Assembly: GCF_947179165.1 (NCBI RefSeq)
Contig: NC_077238.1
Coordinates: 72,110,757-72,174,756, forward strand
Reading direction: 5' to 3'
Origin: Solanum dulcamara
Lineage: Eukaryota; Streptophyta; Magnoliopsida; Solanales; Solanaceae
DNA length: 64,000 bases
A program made the translations under genes and the position numbers. This document shows, piece after piece, positions 19,738 to 29,996 of the stretch (position 1 is the first letter of the stretch; each line of letters begins with the position of its first letter). The notes beneath the pieces were generated by a model. That model saw only the letters and a list, made by a program, of their open reading frames with translations, was not told the DNA's origin and made no database searches.

Positions 19738-20280
19738 CATTTGTGTCCATAATTCGATTGAGCATGATGTGATTGGTTAATCGTGTTAAACCATAAACAA
19801 TAGAATCATTAAGATTCCCTTTTCAATAGAATCTTTTGCATTCCATCAGGATCTTTTTATTCTTCTTCTATGGATATATCACATGTATCAGGGGAGAAAA
19901 CGTTTCAATAGAGGTGTTTGTAGGTAACAATGACTTAAAGGTTGCAAGGTTGATAGAGATATTAACTACTGATCAGAGCAAGGTAAAATTCTTCTACAAA
20001 ATCTATAATGATGTAGCCATATAGACCACAAGAAGATGTTGATGGCGTGTAGATGACGAACGCTTTAGGGTTTTCTATTTTAGGAAAAAATAGTTTGATT
20101 TCAATTATGAAACAATTACATATTTCAAGACATACAAGTGTTGGTCACGTACATTGCTCATGTATCCCGTGTTAATTTATGTATACTTATTGAAATGATC
20201 TATAACATTCAATGAAACACATTCATGTAATCACTAATATAAAATATAACTACGAAAAATATAAGTTCATTTTGCAGAAA
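19738..20280 (-). repeat. RTL-unit upstream/intron-end sequence (inverted)
   Basis: Reverse-complement match to 16555-17055: includes 'ttgatagagatattaac', 'gttgatggcgtgtaga', 'gatctataacattcaatgaa' and 'aagttcattttgca'. Nothing coding. Collinear with 36441-36945 in the second block. Confidence 0.65.
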
Positions 20281-20581
20281 AAATGCACTTTTTGCTATAA
20301 GTAGATTAATCACTGAGTTGCCTACGTATTCAAGCCTTTCATATGATTTGAATTTGTCTTCTCGATGAAAAAACGAACGAGTAACAACTTTATATAAGAA
20401 TGAAAGGTATTTTGAATTCTTACCCCACCGCCTCCTGTACTTCTTTCACAAATTTCTTTCATTTAAGAGTTTTCTTTTTTTCTTTCGCTCGATAGATCTT
20501 GATTAATGCTTTGATCAAGTGTAAAGAGGGAGTGTCTTTCCATTAAATCAAAGATATATCCAAATTATCATTTGTGTCCAT
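20281..20581 (-). pseudogene. RTL copy 3: 5' half of RNase III-like exon, inverted
   Basis: Family ATG at 20581 (minus): MDTNDNLD followed by a frameshift. Further on are recognisable TLK.KKFVKEVQEAVG and a degraded HREDK...ERLEYVGNSVINLLIA. The 3' half of the exon is missing: after 'LIAK' the sequence jumps to the intron-end block 'tgcaaaatgaac'. Copy 6 (36945-37250) carries the same deletion. Confidence 0.65.
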
Positions 20582-21228
20582 AATTTAATTGAGCATGTTG
20601 TGATCGGCTAATCAAGTTAAACAATAAACAATCCAAAGGAGTACCATCAGATGTATAAGGGAAGAAAATGTGTTCAATAAAGGTAGTTTTAGGCAACAAT
20701 GACTTAAAGGTTGCAAGGTTGATAGAGATATTAACTATTGATCAGAACAAGGTAGAATTCTTCTCAAAGATATGTATAACGATGTTGACAATATAGACAA
20801 CAAGATGATGTTGATGGCGTGTAGAAGGACTCTTTAGGAGTGACATGTATTAAGGGAGAATATATTTCAATACAGGTGTTTGTAGGTAACAATGACTTAA
20901 AGGTTGCAAGATTGATAGAGATATTAACAACTGATCAGAAAAAGGTAGAATTTTTCTATAAAAATATATAATGATATTGACAATATAGATAACAAGAAGA
21001 TATTGATGGTGTGTAGAATGATGCTTTAGGGTTTTCAATTTTAGAAAAAACACAATTTGATTTCAACTATGAAACAATTACATATTTCAAGAAATACTAA
21101 TGTTGGATACGTACGTTGCTCGTGTATCCCATGTTAATTTATGTAGACTTATTCATACGATCTATAACATACAGTAAAACACATTCATGTAATGAGTAAT
21201 AAAAAATAATTGTGAAAATATAAGTTCA
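20582..21228 (-). repeat. RTL upstream region with internal tandem duplication (inverted)
   Basis: The segment 'ggcaacaatgacttaaaggttgcaaggttgatagagatattaac' near 20690 recurs near 20885, with similar continuations through 'gttgatggcgtgtagaa' / 'attgatggtgtgtagaa'. This gives a duplication of roughly 190 bp. Non-coding. Confidence 0.6.
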
Positions 21229-21594
21229 TTTTGCAAAATAGTCTAGGAGTTTAAAGGTGCAAATGTGACCAAAAATAGTGAATACAAAAAGAGTACTATG
21301 ATTACAATTGTTAACTAGAGAAAATTCTTTTACAATGTGAAATAGATGTACATTTATAAGCATGACCAAAAGTAAAATAGTAAAGTGAAATTAGAAACCT
21401 CTTGACACTTGATCTACCAACTATTGGTAAATATTTTAATTTTGTGAAACTACGTCAAAGATCAAACAATAAATAAACAACAAATTAAATCACATAAAAA
21501 TACTATAAATCACAATACTAACTATATAAATATATATGAAAAATCACAGATAAAAAAAAGTAACAAATGAAAAAAGATTTTTTTTGGCACTTAC

Positions 21595-21930
21595 TTGACC
21601 CTAAAGTAGAGGTTTCAGGAGCCGTAAGTTGATTTATGGAAGTCGTATTCGACGGCTACCCTAGGAAGATTTTATTTATCCATGTTGGTCGCGCTCAACT
21701 GATTTAATATTTCCAGGGGCAAATCAAGGTGTAAAAAATAATGCTCTTTTTCTATCAGCAGATTTATCACTGAGTCTCCCACATATTAAGCCTTTTGTAT
21801 GAGTCACATTTGTCTTCTCGATGAAAAGAAGAATGAGTAAAAGATTGATAAAACAATCTAAGGTTTTTGAATTTGTACCCGGCCACCTCTTGTACTTCTT
21901 CCACATTTCTTCCATTCAAGAGTCGACGGG
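21595..21930 (-). pseudogene. RTL copy 4: RNase III-like exon, inverted (left arm of hairpin 1)
   Basis: On the minus strand: 'EEMWKKYKR' then YKFKNLRLF.QSFTHSSFHREDKC, a diverged 'YVGDSVINLLI' and a shortened C-terminal part. It ends at the donor (exon edge 21595, 'caa|gtaagtgcc' on the minus strand). Several frameshifts. The 5' end merges with copy 5 at 21930. Confidence 0.65.
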
Positions 21931-22214
21931 GTACAAATTCAAAAAATCTTTGATTTTTATATCAAGTTTTTACTCATTCTTCTTTTCATCTAGAAGACAA
22001 ATATGAATCATACGAAAGGCTTGAATACGTAGGCGACTCGTTGATAAATTTGTTGATAGCGAAAGAGCTTTATTTTTTACACCCCAATTTGCCCCTGAAA
22101 ACATGGACTCGGCTGTGGACGGCCAATGTGGATACAGAAAAACTTGCTCGGGTAGCTGTCAAATACGACTTTCATAAGTAGTTACGGGACATGAAACTTC
22201 TACTTTAGGATCAA
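21931..22214 (+). pseudogene. RTL copy 5: RNase III-like exon (right arm of hairpin 1)
   Basis: Begins at the G-Y-K-F position with no upstream ATG. Readable pieces are SSFHLEDKYESYERLEYVGDSLINLLIAKELYFLHPNLPLKTWTRLWTANVDTEKLARVAVKYDFHK. The acidic/GD signature is kept, and the KLARVAVKYDFHK block is the best preserved of all copies. It ends in an intact donor 'caa|gtaagt' at 22214/22215. A frameshift at the start and a stop after FHK make it non-functional as it stands. Confidence 0.7.
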
Positions 22215-22502
22215 GTAAGTGACCGACCACAAAAAAGTCTTGCTTATTGTTATTTTTTTTATCAGTGATTTTTTATTTGTCTTTTAAATAGTTAGTATTA
22301 TGATTTATAGTTTTTAATGTGATTTAATTTACCGTTTCATTTATTGTCTGAACTTTGACATAGTTTCATAAGATTTAAACCTTTATCAAAAGTTGGTAGA
22401 TCAAGTTTCAATAACTTTTTATTTTCATTTTATTATTTTACTTTTGGTCATGTTTATTAATGTACATCTATTTCACACATGTTCATAAATTTACATCTAT
22501 TT

Positions 22503-22634
22503 CACATTCTTAAAGAATTTTCTCTATTTAACAATTGTAAATTGTATTCACAATACTCTTTTTGTATTCACATTCTCAAAGAATTTCTCTATTTAACAAT
22601 TGCAAATTGTATTCATAATACTCTTTTTGTATTA
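22503..22634. repeat. 66-bp tandem duplication in RTL intron
   Basis: 'cacattcttaaagaatttt...ctctttttgtatt' at 22503-22568 is followed by a near-identical copy at 22569-22634. The second copy ends exactly where LINE sequence begins. Confidence 0.75.
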
Positions 22635-23128
22635 GCTCCCTAACAATGATTAGTTTATTCTAGATGGTAGATGCACCTCTGCTTGGGGAAATCACTGGAT
22701 GTAATTTCTTACAATATTTATTGATCATGAAAGCTTTCAAGGAGAGCGTCTGGTTCTCAATTCCACCAAAGCTTACAAAATAGTGCGTTAGACACGTCAA
22801 AAATAGACATGAAACCTACCCCTCCTTCTGCCTTTGGAAGACATAAAGTATTCCAATTTACCCAATGTCTGCTTTTCTTGTCTATTGTGTTGTTCCAGAA
22901 AACATAGCAAAAATGCTATGTAAATGCCTTATTACACCTATAGGTGGATTGAGAGCTGACAGTAAGTGAATGGGAATTCCCTGAAGAACATGATTAATAA
23001 TTACATCTTTTCCTCCATAAGATAGGATTTTACCTTTCCATCCCTGGACCTTATTACCAATCTTCTTCACAATGGAGTCATAGTAGCAAATGTTGTTCCT
23101 TCTATTAAAAATAAGACAACTAAGTATA
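22635..23128 (-). pseudogene. LINE beta: C-terminal RVT / zf-RVT region
   Basis: 22882-23070 encodes MKKIGNKVQGWKGKILSYGGKDVIINHVLQGIPIHLLSALNPP, the region after the RT palm in plant L1 ORF2 that leads to the zf-RVT zinc-binding motif. Homologous to 42836-43053 plus 48111-48330 in the gamma copy. Truncated at 22635. Confidence 0.7.
23118..23128. repeat. RTE target-site duplication, left copy
   Basis: 'aactaagtata', identical to 26332-26342. It precedes the (caa)n = (TTG)n tail of the element. Confidence 0.8.
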
Positions 23129-26100
23129 CAACAACAACAACAACAACCCAGTGAAATCCCACAACATGGGGTCTGGGGAGGGTAGAATGTACGCAGACCT
23201 TACTCCTACCAAGGTAGGACGGCTGTTTCCTGGAGACCCTCGGCTCAGTAAAAGCATAAATGCATAAAAAAATGTTAGATAAGAATAGAAAATTAAAAGC
23301 TTTATGAGAAAAACAACAAACAAATAACGAATAGATGACAAATAAATACAAATAAATAAAGACTAATAACAAATAACGATTAAATAAATAATGAAAGCGT
23401 CACAGGTAAAATTGAGTAATCAAAGCATAGAAAGTAATAAATAATAACAGAAATAACAGAAATCAGAAGTCAAAGCGCAAGAGATCGTAATGCACTACTA
23501 CACCTATGAATAGAGAAGAATAACGAGACTATGAACTAGCCTTCTATCCTAATGTGGGTCCTCCACACCCTCCTATCTAAGGTCATGTCCTCCGTAAGCT
23601 GTAACTGCGTCATGTCCTGTCTAATCACCTCTCCCCAATACTTCTTCGGCCTACCCCTACCTCTTCTGTAACCATCCATGGCCAGCCTCTCACACCTCCG
23701 CACTGGGGCATCTGTGTCTCTCCTCTTCACATGTCCATACCATCTCAGTCGTATTTCCCGCATCTTGTCTTCCACCGAGGCCACTCCTACCTTGTCCCGA
23801 ATAGCCTCATTTCTAATCCTGTCGCTCCTGGTGTGCCCACACATCCATCTCAGCATTCTCATCTCAGCAACTTTCATCTTTTGAATGTGAGAAGTCTTAA
23901 CTGGCCAACACTCCGCCCCATACAGCATAGCCGGTCTAACCACCACTTTGTAGAACTTGCCCTTAAGTTTTGGTGGCACATTCTTGTCACATAGCACTCC
24001 GGAAGCGAGCCTCCATTTCATCCACCCTACCCCAATACGATGTGTGACATCATCGTCAATCTCCCCGCTGCCTTGCATGATAGACCCAAGATACTTGCAA
24101 CTACTTCTCTTTTGGATGACCTGAGCACCAAGCCTAACTTCAACATCAACCTCTTGAGGTGTCTCACTGAACTTGCACTCTAAGTACTCTGTCTTTGTCC
24201 TACTCAACTTAAACCCTTTAGACTCCAAGGTATGTCTCCAATCCTCCAGCTTAGCGTTAACTCCGTGGCGAGTCTCATCGATCAGGACTATGTCATCCGC
24301 GAAGAGCATACACCATGGCACCGCACCTTGAATTTGTCGCGTCAATCCATCTATCACCAAGGCAAATAAAAAAGGACTAAGAGCTGATCCTTGATGCAAC
24401 CCCATCACCACTAGGAAGTGTTCTGAGTCCCCTCCTACTGTCCTTACCCTGGTTTTGGCTCCCTCGTACATGTCCTTGATCACCCTAATGTATGCCATAG
24501 GTACACCTTTAGCCTTCAAACATGTCCATAGTATTTCTCTTGGGACTTTATCATAAGCCTTTTCTAGGTCGATGAATACCATATGCAAGTCCCTCTTCCT
24601 CTCCCTATGCTGCTCCACCAGTCTCCTCATAAGATGGATGGCTTCTGTAGTTGAGCGTCCCGGCATAAATCCAAACTGGTTCTCTGAAATAGACACGTCT
24701 CTCCTCACCCTCATCTCTACCACTCTTTCCCACAGTTTCATAGTATGGCTTAGTAGCTTAATACCTCTATAGTTGTTGCAACTCTGGATATCCCCTTTAT
24801 TTTTGTATAGAGGGATCATTATGCTCGACCTCCATTCTTCGGGCATCGTTGCCGTTTTAAAGATGACATTAAATAACCTAGTCAACCACTCCAAACCTAC
24901 CAAACTCGTGCTCTTCCAAAATTCCCCAGGAATCTCGTCAGGTCCGGTTGCTCTTCCCCAGCGCATCCTACGAACGACACTCTTAACCTCCTCGACCTTA
25001 ATACTCCTACAATACCCAAAATCGCAACGCCTCTCTGTATGTTCTAAATCTCCCAACACAAAGTCTCTGTCCCCTTCCTCATTCAAGAGTTTATGGAAAT
25101 AGGACTGCCATCTCTGTTTAATGAGGGTCTCGTCTACCAATACTTTTCCATGCTCGTCCTTAATGCACTTCACTAGGTCCACATCGCGTGCCCTTCTCTC
25201 CCGTGCCCTGGCTAGCCTGAACAATTTTCTATCCCCACCTTTCTCTTCTAGTTCAGCATAAAGGCGTTCAAAAGCTGTTGTTTTTGCCGTCGAAACCGCC
25301 GACTTCGCCTCCTTTCTCGCTATTTTATAAAGTTCCCTATTCGTCCACTTCTCCACCTCATCTGTGCTTTCTATCAACTTTGCGTACGCCATCTTCTTTG
25401 CTTCCACCTTTTCTTGCACTTCTCCATTCCACCACCAGTCTCCTCGATGCCGACTACGACTACCAGTCGAGACTCCCAACACTTCCCTTGCCACAGTCCT
25501 AATACAACTAGCCGTCCTATCCCACATACTGGTCGCATCCCCATTACTATCCCAGGACCCCATGGCCTTCAACTTCTCTCCCATCTCCAGGGCATTTGCA
25601 GTGGTCAAACTCCTCCATCTGATCCTAGATCGATCATCCCCGACCCTCTTATTCCTCATCATCTTGATCCCTAAATCCATCACCAAAAGCTTATGTCGGG
25701 TTGTAAGGTTGTCTATCGGAATGACCTTACAGTCTTTGCACAGACCTCTATCGACCTTCCTCAGGAGTAAAAAGTCTATCTGAGTCTTAGCCACCGAACT
25801 ATGGAATGTTACCAAGTGGTCTTCCTTCTTTGGGAAACTCGAATTGGCTATGTCCAACCCAAAAGCTCTTGCGAATTCCAAAAGTGAAAGGCCTCCTACA
25901 TTTCTGACCCCGTAGCCAAAGCCTCCATGCACATCATCATACCCTCCTGAAATAGACCCGATGTGCCCATTGAAATCCCCTCCCACGAAAAGCTTCTCAT
26001 TAGGTGGTATACCTCCCACTAACTCATCCAAATCCTCCCAAAAGCGCCTCTTATCCTCCTCCCTTAAGCCCGCTTGTGGCGCATAAGCACTAATAATGTT

Positions 26101-26331
26101 GAATGTGCTCCCTTCAACGACCATCTTAATCGACATCATTCTATCGTTGACTCTCCTAACCTCCACTACCTGATCCCTTAGATCATTGTCTACTAAAATG
26201 CCTACCCCATTCCTATATTTTGATCTACCTGAAAACCAAAGCTTATACCCGTCTACCTCCCTAGCTTTAGAACCTACCCATTTGGTCTCTTGGACACAAG
26301 CTATATTAATCTTTCTCTTCTTTAGAATTTT
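23129..26331 (-). mobile_element. RTE-clade LINE, 5'-truncated, with (TTG)n tail
   Basis: Inserted into the L1 LINE with an 11-bp target duplication. The minus-strand 3' end carries a (TTG)n tail (23129-23148 as caa repeats) and the 'gtctggggagggtaga' region typical of Solanaceae RTE/SINE 3' ends. It encodes endonuclease and RT in one frame. The 5' truncation falls just before the endonuclease QETKW motif, so promoter and N-terminus are absent. The 3' UTR is 23129-23535. Confidence 0.85.
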
Positions 26332-26397
26332 AACTAAGTATATGAAATGAAAAGTACCTTGTTTGATTTGCGTTATTTTCTTTATTCTAGCCACCAC
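23536..26397 (-). CDS. RTE LINE endonuclease-reverse transcriptase, open over 953 codons (chimeric N-terminus)
   Basis: No internal stop. Residues 1-22 are not RTE: they read out of the flanking L1 LINE (GTFHFIYL matches the L1 'YLG' region) across the target duplication. Residues ~26-235 are an AP-type endonuclease, with QETKW at 36-40, SAYAPQ at 103-108, [10 protein letters not shown] at 138-147 and QIDFLL at 206-211. Residues ~520-790 are reverse transcriptase, with [29 protein letters not shown] and the catalytic FADD at 699-702. A C-terminal 'R.RWYGHVKR' segment is typical of the plant RTE family. Such proteins nick DNA and copy their own RNA at the nick. The open frame suggests recent insertion. 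The native start and promoter are lost, so expression as an active protein is doubtful. Confidence 0.85.
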   Translation of the reverse strand: MVARIKKITQIKQGTFHFIYLVKILKKRKINIACVQETKWVGSKAREVDGYKLWFSGRSKYRNGVGILVDNDLRDQVVEVRRVNDRMMSIKMVVEGSTFNIISAYAPQAGLREEDKRRFWEDLDELVGGIPPNEKLFVGGDFNGHIGSISGGYDDVHGGFGYGVRNVGGLSLLEFARAFGLDIANSSFPKKEDHLVTFHSSVAKTQIDFLLLRKVDRGLCKDCKVIPIDNLTTRHKLLVMDLGIKMMRNKRVGDDRSRIRWRSLTTANALEMGEKLKAMGSWDSNGDATSMWDRTASCIRTVAREVLGVSTGSRSRHRGDWWWNGEVQEKVEAKKMAYAKLIESTDEVEKWTNRELYKIARKEAKSAVSTAKTTAFERLYAELEEKGGDRKLFRLARARERRARDVDLVKCIKDEHGKVLVDETLIKQRWQSYFHKLLNEEGDRDFVLGDLEHTERRCDFGYCRSIKVEEVKSVVRRMRWGRATGPDEIPGEFWKSTSLVGLEWLTRLFNVIFKTATMPEEWRSSIMIPLYKNKGDIQSCNNYRGIKLLSHTMKLWERVVEMRVRRDVSISENQFGFMPGRSTTEAIHLMRRLVEQHRERKRDLHMVFIDLEKAYDKVPREILWTCLKAKGVPMAYIRVIKDMYEGAKTRVRTVGGDSEHFLVVMGLHQGSALSPFLFALVIDGLTRQIQGAVPWCMLFADDIVLIDETRHGVNAKLEDWRHTLESKGFKLSRTKTEYLECKFSETPQEVDVEVRLGAQVIQKRSSCKYLGSIMQGSGEIDDDVTHRIGVGWMKWRLASGVLCDKNVPPKLKGKFYKVVVRPAMLYGAECWPVKTSHIQKMKVAEMRMLRWMCGHTRSDRIRNEAIRDKVGVASVEDKMREIRLRWYGHVKRRDTDAPVRRCERLAMDGYRRGRGRPKKYWGEVIRQDMTQLQLTEDMTLDRRVWRTHIRIEG
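26332..26342. repeat. RTE target-site duplication, right copy
   Basis: 'aactaagtata', identical to 23118-23128. Beyond it the L1 LINE continues ('tgaaatgaaaagtacc' versus 'tgacaggaaaagtacc' at 48341). Confidence 0.8.
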
Positions 26398-27420
26398 TCC
26401 TTCTCTAACCTTCTAATATACGCAAAAAGCACTCTTACTAAGATTGATTAGTTGCCTCGTATTTCTTCAGAACTGGCATCATGAGCTTCATAGACCTCTT
26501 CTCTGCTGAAACAAATAAATAGTGTCATCCGCATTCGCCAAATCGTTAATCGGAGCCCTTCATTTAGGAAGACCAAACCCTTTGAAATCTTCTCTCTCAT
26601 TCAGAGCATTGAGTCCCCTAGATAAGGCTTCTGCAGGAATAACAAACAGAGTTGGTAATAAAGAATCTCCTTGCTTTACACCTCTTTTTGATTTTAAAAA
26701 TCCTTGAGTCTGTCAATTGATAAGTAGAAAGTACCAGTTGTTGGCCAGTATTCTGTAAGCAATGTCAATAAGCATCTCGCTAAAAGCAAACTTTCTTAGG
26801 ACCTTCATAAGGAAAAGCCAAGATAGCCTGTCATAGGCTTTAGTCATGTCTAACTTAACCACTACATTTGCAGATTTGGTCCTTATTTTGATATCTCTTA
26901 CAATTTCTTGAGCCAATAAAACTTTTTCCACAATACTCCTGCCCTTAATAAATCCTGTCTGGTTTAAAGAGATAAGACGAGGCAATAATAACTCCATTCT
27001 TTCATGTACCACTCTGGAAATCACTTTATTTATGAAATTGCTGAGGCTTATATGTTTGGCATCAAAAAAACTGTTTACATGATCTTTTGTGGGGAGTAGG
27101 ACCAGATTTGTGTGAGTGACAAATCTTGGTAACATCTAACCTCCAAAAAAGGCTTGTACAACAGCTATTAATTCATTTTTGATAATGTTCCAACAAGTTT
27201 GATAGAAAATCCTTGTAAAACCACTAGGACCGCTAGCACTTTCCCCATAAGCGCAAATACTGCCTCTTTCACCTCAATTTCATCAGGAGCTCTTAGTAGG
27301 GCTTCATTCTGCTCCTCATTTATCTCTTCTGCTATGTTATCTAGAATGTCAAAAACATCAGGAAAACAGTCTTCTAAAAACTGATTTTGAAAGAATCTAA
27401 CTACTTCATTGGCCAATTCA
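26343..27420 (-). pseudogene. LINE beta: reverse transcriptase domain
   Basis: 26713-27135 encodes FINKVISRVVHERMELLLPRLISLNQTGFIKGRSIVEKVLLAQE and VVKLDMTKAYDRLSWLFL (first RT aspartate block). It runs through a stop into 'GVKQGDSLLPTLFVIPAEALSRGLNAL' and 'NADDTIYLF', where the usual Y-A-D-D is N-A-D-D (about 26510-26720). 27168-27416 holds the upstream 'NEVVRFFQNQFLE' and 'IEVKEAVFALMGK' linker. Frameshifts and stops separate the parts. Canonical plant L1 ORF2 organisation. Confidence 0.8.
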
Positions 27421-28560
27421 GTTTGGTCTTCTATCCATACCCCTTCTGCATTCTGGATCCTGTTCAGTCGTAACCTTTTTCTTCTTCCATTTACATAAGC
27501 ATGGAGGAACTTAGAATTTACGTCCCCATCTTTAAACTATTTAGTGCCAGCCTTTAGCCTCCAAAATTTCCCCCCCAAATAAAGATATATGGCCAAGTCT
27601 GCTTGTGTTTTGTGTAGCCTTTCCCATTCTGCTGAGTTGGTGCTAACTCAAATTCGAATTATTGATTCTGAATAGCTTCCTCCAATATGGCAATTTAGAG
27701 AAAAATATTTCCATAAACTTCCTTGCTCCATTTAGTCAAAAATCCCTTTTAATTTTTTAAGTTTATACTGTAAAATCTGAAAAGGATTACCTTCAAAATC
27801 TTCCACCCAATGCTCCTCGACTACTTTCATAAAATTCTCATGCTTTACCCAGAAATTAAGGAACTTGAAGGGCTTATGAATCACCTCTATGTTTTGTGAA
27901 CATTGTACTTCCAAAGGGGAGTGATCAGAACCTTTTTTAATAAGATATTTCATATTGGTATTGGGGTAAATATCCAGAAATTTTTTATTGCTGAGTACCA
28001 TTTCAAATCTTTTTAAAATACACGCTTTATCTGTCCTGCCATTCCACCAAGTATATGTGCTTCATTTGTAACCCAAATCAAAAAATCCAAATTCATTGAT
28101 AAAATTGGCAAAGTCCTTTGTCTCTTGATAGAAAATTGGTAGACCACTCAGTTTTTCTTCCCAAAAAAGAATAGCATCGAAATCACCTCCAATTAACCAA
28201 GGAAGTAAGTTTTGATCAGCAATATATTCTAAAGAAGCCCATAATTCCTTCCTTGCGGTAGCATTACATGATGCATATACCGTAATCCAGACCTCTTCTC
28301 TCCAAGGTGCTGAGTAGTGTTTGACACGATGCTAATCTCTGGTTCTTCTCTAGCAAATAACCAAATTTTTCCAGAACAATTTGCTAATGCAATATGATGC
28401 CCCAGGGTCTTCTTATACATTTTAGTGTTTGATGAATCTTGAAAAGGTTCCATCAAACAAATAAGCCAATATTGATTTCTTGTATTAAGATTAGTCATTC
28501 TCTCAAAAGCTTGTTGAGAATTAACTAATCTAATGTTCCAAAAAATTATTTTATTCATCG
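27421..28560 (-). pseudogene. LINE beta: ORF2 N-terminus, AP endonuclease
   Basis: ORF2 begins at 28558 with MNKIIFWNIRLVNSQQAFERM, the usual 'WN.RG' start of plant L1 endonucleases (here the Gly has become Val). Further on: 'WLIGGDFDAIL' near 28190 (metal-binding Asp region) and 'KGSDHSPLEVQ' near 27920 (catalytic SDH). Interrupted by a frameshift near 28229 and stops near 28060 and 27732. 27430-27730 is the poorly conserved linker to RT. Confidence 0.75.
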
Positions 28561-28564
28561 TTTA

Positions 28565-29820
28565 TGAAATTTCTTTGAGGCAGCAAGCCTCTAAGATAAT
28601 GGTCTGGTATGAGGGACAACCTCCTTAGTTCCCTTCCCTCCTCTCTGGTTTTTGCTACTTCCTTTGAGTAAATCCACTTGCCATGGCGGTAGATCCGCCT
28701 CCTTTACAATCTTATTTATACATTTGTTCATTGACTCCTTAGAAACATCCTCACTATTTCCATCATATTGATACCCACCAAATTTTGACGTGTCATATTT
28801 GAGTTGAGCTGCGGCAATCATTCCTGATATACTCTTAGCTTCAGTAATAACCACTTCCACCATGTTTTGATCATACTTTTCTGTGCTCTTGCATTCACTA
28901 TCCTCTAAAAATTCTAAAAGTTGGTCACTAGCCTCTTCATTATAATTTTTCCTTGTTGTTACCTCTTATGCATTATCCGTGGAGCTGTTGGCTACTGAAT
29001 TACTTTCAGAAACAAGAGGAAACTGAATTGAATTTCTCATATTTCCTGATTGGTCCTCTCCATTTGTTTTATTTCTATTGAAGATCACATTTTCTTGATT
29101 TTGTATATGAGCTCTCACTCAGTATTTGTAATTGTGTTGGGAGTGTTGGAGCTACAAGATGTTCAGGTGGAATTATTTTTGATAATTTTTGTGACTTTCT
29201 GTTGTTGCCTATTGTCTCACCAATCTGTGTTTTCTCGTTCTCTGCTTGATATGGGACTTCTATTTCTGTGGTGTACTCTGTTTTGGTAATTCTTGTTGCT
29301 TATCATTTATGTTTGCTGCCTTAATAACTGAAGTGTTTTCAACTTGTTCAACCTGTTTCTGTTTTTCATCGCCTGGATTATTAGTTCTTCCAAATGAGGA
29401 CTCAATCCAAGCCTTACAAGACTGATTTTCAACTTCTTTTGACTCCTTATCTTTGTTCCTTATTTCTTCATTATCCAATGCAGCAAAGGTATTAGAGAGT
29501 TGTAATTTTGTACCCTTTTCCTTTGCCATCTCTTTTTGAGGTCTTTTTCCTTTGTTTGGGTGAAAACTCCCATATCTTTAGTTACATTCCAAATTTAATT
29601 TGATTGTTGCCTCTGTTGTATGCCTCTTCCTCTGTAAGGTAACTCTTCTTTGTTAGTCCCTCTATTGGTTAGCACTTTTAGAACCAGGTTAGGTGGCCCT
29701 ACAAACTAGACATTAGTTAATGTTCTTGCACCCTGTTGTAGTTTTTTTGAATCCTCAATTTTTTTCTTCTCTTTATGGATTTTCACTATCATAGCACAAG
29801 GTTTAAAGTGTCCTAGGTAG
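28565..29820 (-). pseudogene. LINE beta: ORF1 (gag-like RNA-binding protein) remnant
   Basis: 29260-29529 starts MAKEKGTKLQLSNTFAALDNEE and continues into charged, low-complexity sequence. 28591-28863 encodes a C-terminal piece ending just before the ORF2 start. 29530-29820 reads in pieces as 'AMIVKIHKEKK.IEDSKKLQQGARTLTNV.FVGPPNLV', typical of the region after the DUF4283/zinc-knuckle part of plant LINE ORF1. The N-terminal domain itself is beyond the truncation at 29823. Multiple stops. Confidence 0.6.
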
Positions 29821-29996
29821 TCTAATATTCCTCGTTAAGTAGAGTCTTGTTCACAGGTGTGAAGCGCACCACATCTATGAATAAGAGGCTATGAGGCTTT
29901 TTAGGAGAACTTTACTTCTTTTATGATATCATCGTGTGATAGAGTTGAGCTCTAAGGTTTTCTCTTCTAACGCTTGTTCTCTGCGATTACAGAATC

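Larger units (their letters stand above)
21229..22634. repeat. Long inverted repeat of RTL exon + intron (hairpin 1)
   Basis: The left arm (about 21290-21885, RTL minus) and right arm (about 21934-22568, RTL plus) are reverse complements at roughly 85% by eye over the compared exon portion. They are separated by a loop of about 48 nt (21886-21933, including 'cttccattcaagagtcgacg'). The arms include RNase III-like coding sequence, the splice donor and adjacent intron. A transcript through the locus could fold into a hairpin of ~600 bp. No promoter was identified. Confidence 0.75.
22635..29823 (-). mobile_element. L1-type LINE (copy beta), 3'-truncated, interrupted by an RTE element
   Basis: The minus-strand order from 29823 is: ORF1-like protein, AP-endonuclease, reverse transcriptase, zinc-finger/RVT region. 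The 3' RNase H part present in the gamma copy (39645-40170) is missing here. LINE sequence is contiguous on both sides of the RTE insertion (23118 and 26342), as shown by the uninterrupted gamma copy at 48300-48400. Many stops. It joins RTL sequence at 22634 and gypsy B leader at about 29824; no target duplication was identified. Confidence 0.8.

Noticed and set aside
23129..23148. (CAA)n run as a microsatellite
   Set aside because: It is the (TTG)n tail of the minus-strand RTE element, flanked by the target duplication, so not an independent satellite.
25364..25783. 139-aa plus-strand ORF and other plus ORFs at 23678-25674
   Set aside because: Antisense shadows of the 953-codon RTE frame; low-complexity Ser/Pro/Leu text typical of such shadows.
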